A stretch of DNA of 44,260 nt from NCBI GenBank assembly GCA_028282065.1, contig JANQIR010000260.1:1-44260 (forward strand). Direction: 5' to 3'. A program made the position numbers and the translations under genes. The notes under the pieces are model-generated. The model saw only the letters and a program-made list of their open reading frames with translations. It did not search any database and was not told the origin of the DNA. Source of the DNA: Aestuariivirgaceae bacterium. Its GTDB lineage: Bacteria; Pseudomonadota; Alphaproteobacteria; Rhizobiales; Aestuariivirgaceae. Below are positions 44,210 to 44,260 of this stretch, piece by piece; the first letter of the stretch is position 1, and each line of letters starts with the position of its first letter.

Positions 44210-44260
44210 GAGACATAGGTGACAGAACGTTCCGGAGACATGGGTTACACTTTTGGCCAT
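44210..44260. mobile_element. Probable insertion-sequence end (cut by window edge)
   Basis: GAGACATAGGTGACA (44210-44224) and GAGACATGGGTTACA (44235-44249) are direct repeats with 13 of 15 identical bases, 25 bp apart. Such GGTGACA/ACATGGGT ends resemble those of IS481-type elements. The element body would lie to the right, outside the window. Confidence 0.5.

Overview
The window reads as chromosomal DNA of a high-GC alphaproteobacterium, most likely of the order Hyphomicrobiales (Rhizobiales). The grounds are the order heparinase-like gene / rsmB / htpX / SdhAF4 (DUF1674), the order ispA / mtgA / rpmF, and an intergenic palindrome of the type common in rhizobial genomes (17913-18013). The genus cannot be named from sequence alone. 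I saw no rRNA, tRNA or CRISPR array.

Layout. 1-9247 is housekeeping: a heparinase II/III-like protein (cut by the window edge), RsmB, HtpX, SdhAF4, a Tat-exported L,D-transpeptidase, a small secreted protein, a secreted thermonuclease-like protein, a YqaA/DedA membrane protein, DsbB, a short-chain prenyl synthase (IspA), MtgA and ribosomal protein L32. 9429-14122 holds a membrane protein, a DUF924 protein and a coupled trio (flippase, CelD/BcsL-type acetyltransferase, JmjC/cupin-8 protein) that looks like accessory envelope-polysaccharide genes. 14183-17308 (minus) has a membrane-anchored diheme cytochrome c, a cytochrome c'/c556 and an acyl-CoA synthetase.

17450-29600 is the most interesting part: a compact alginate-type polymer locus. 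On the minus strand lie alg44 (PilZ plus HlyD-like), alg8 (glycosyltransferase 2), a GDP-mannose dehydrogenase (algD-like) and a large RTX/DUF4114 calcium-binding protein. Divergent to them is a stand-alone phosphomannose-isomerase cupin. Beyond it are a LuxO-family sigma-54 activator, a receiver-Hpt phosphotransfer protein and a mannose-1-phosphate guanylyltransferase. The 392-bp region between alg44 and the cupin gene carries two oppositely oriented sigma-54 promoters. Midway between them are two LuxO-type sites (TTGCA-N3-TGCAA), one perfect and one with one mismatch, 33 bp apart. My model is that a LuxU/LuxO-like phosphorelay controls transcription of an alginate-like synthase whose activity is also gated by c-di-GMP at the PilZ domain of Alg44. 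No alginate export, epimerase, lyase or acetylation gene lies in the cluster.

29789-39770 is metabolic: a DMT-family exporter, a class I/II aminotransferase, an MttB-superfamily methyltransferase without pyrrolysine, a two-subunit aconitase X (cis-3-hydroxy-L-proline dehydratase type) translationally coupled to an LplT-Aas fusion, and a crotonase. 39774-44027 is thiamine: thiBPQ behind a TPP riboswitch, and a divergent thiamine pyrophosphokinase. The last 200 bp carry repeats resembling the end of an insertion sequence.
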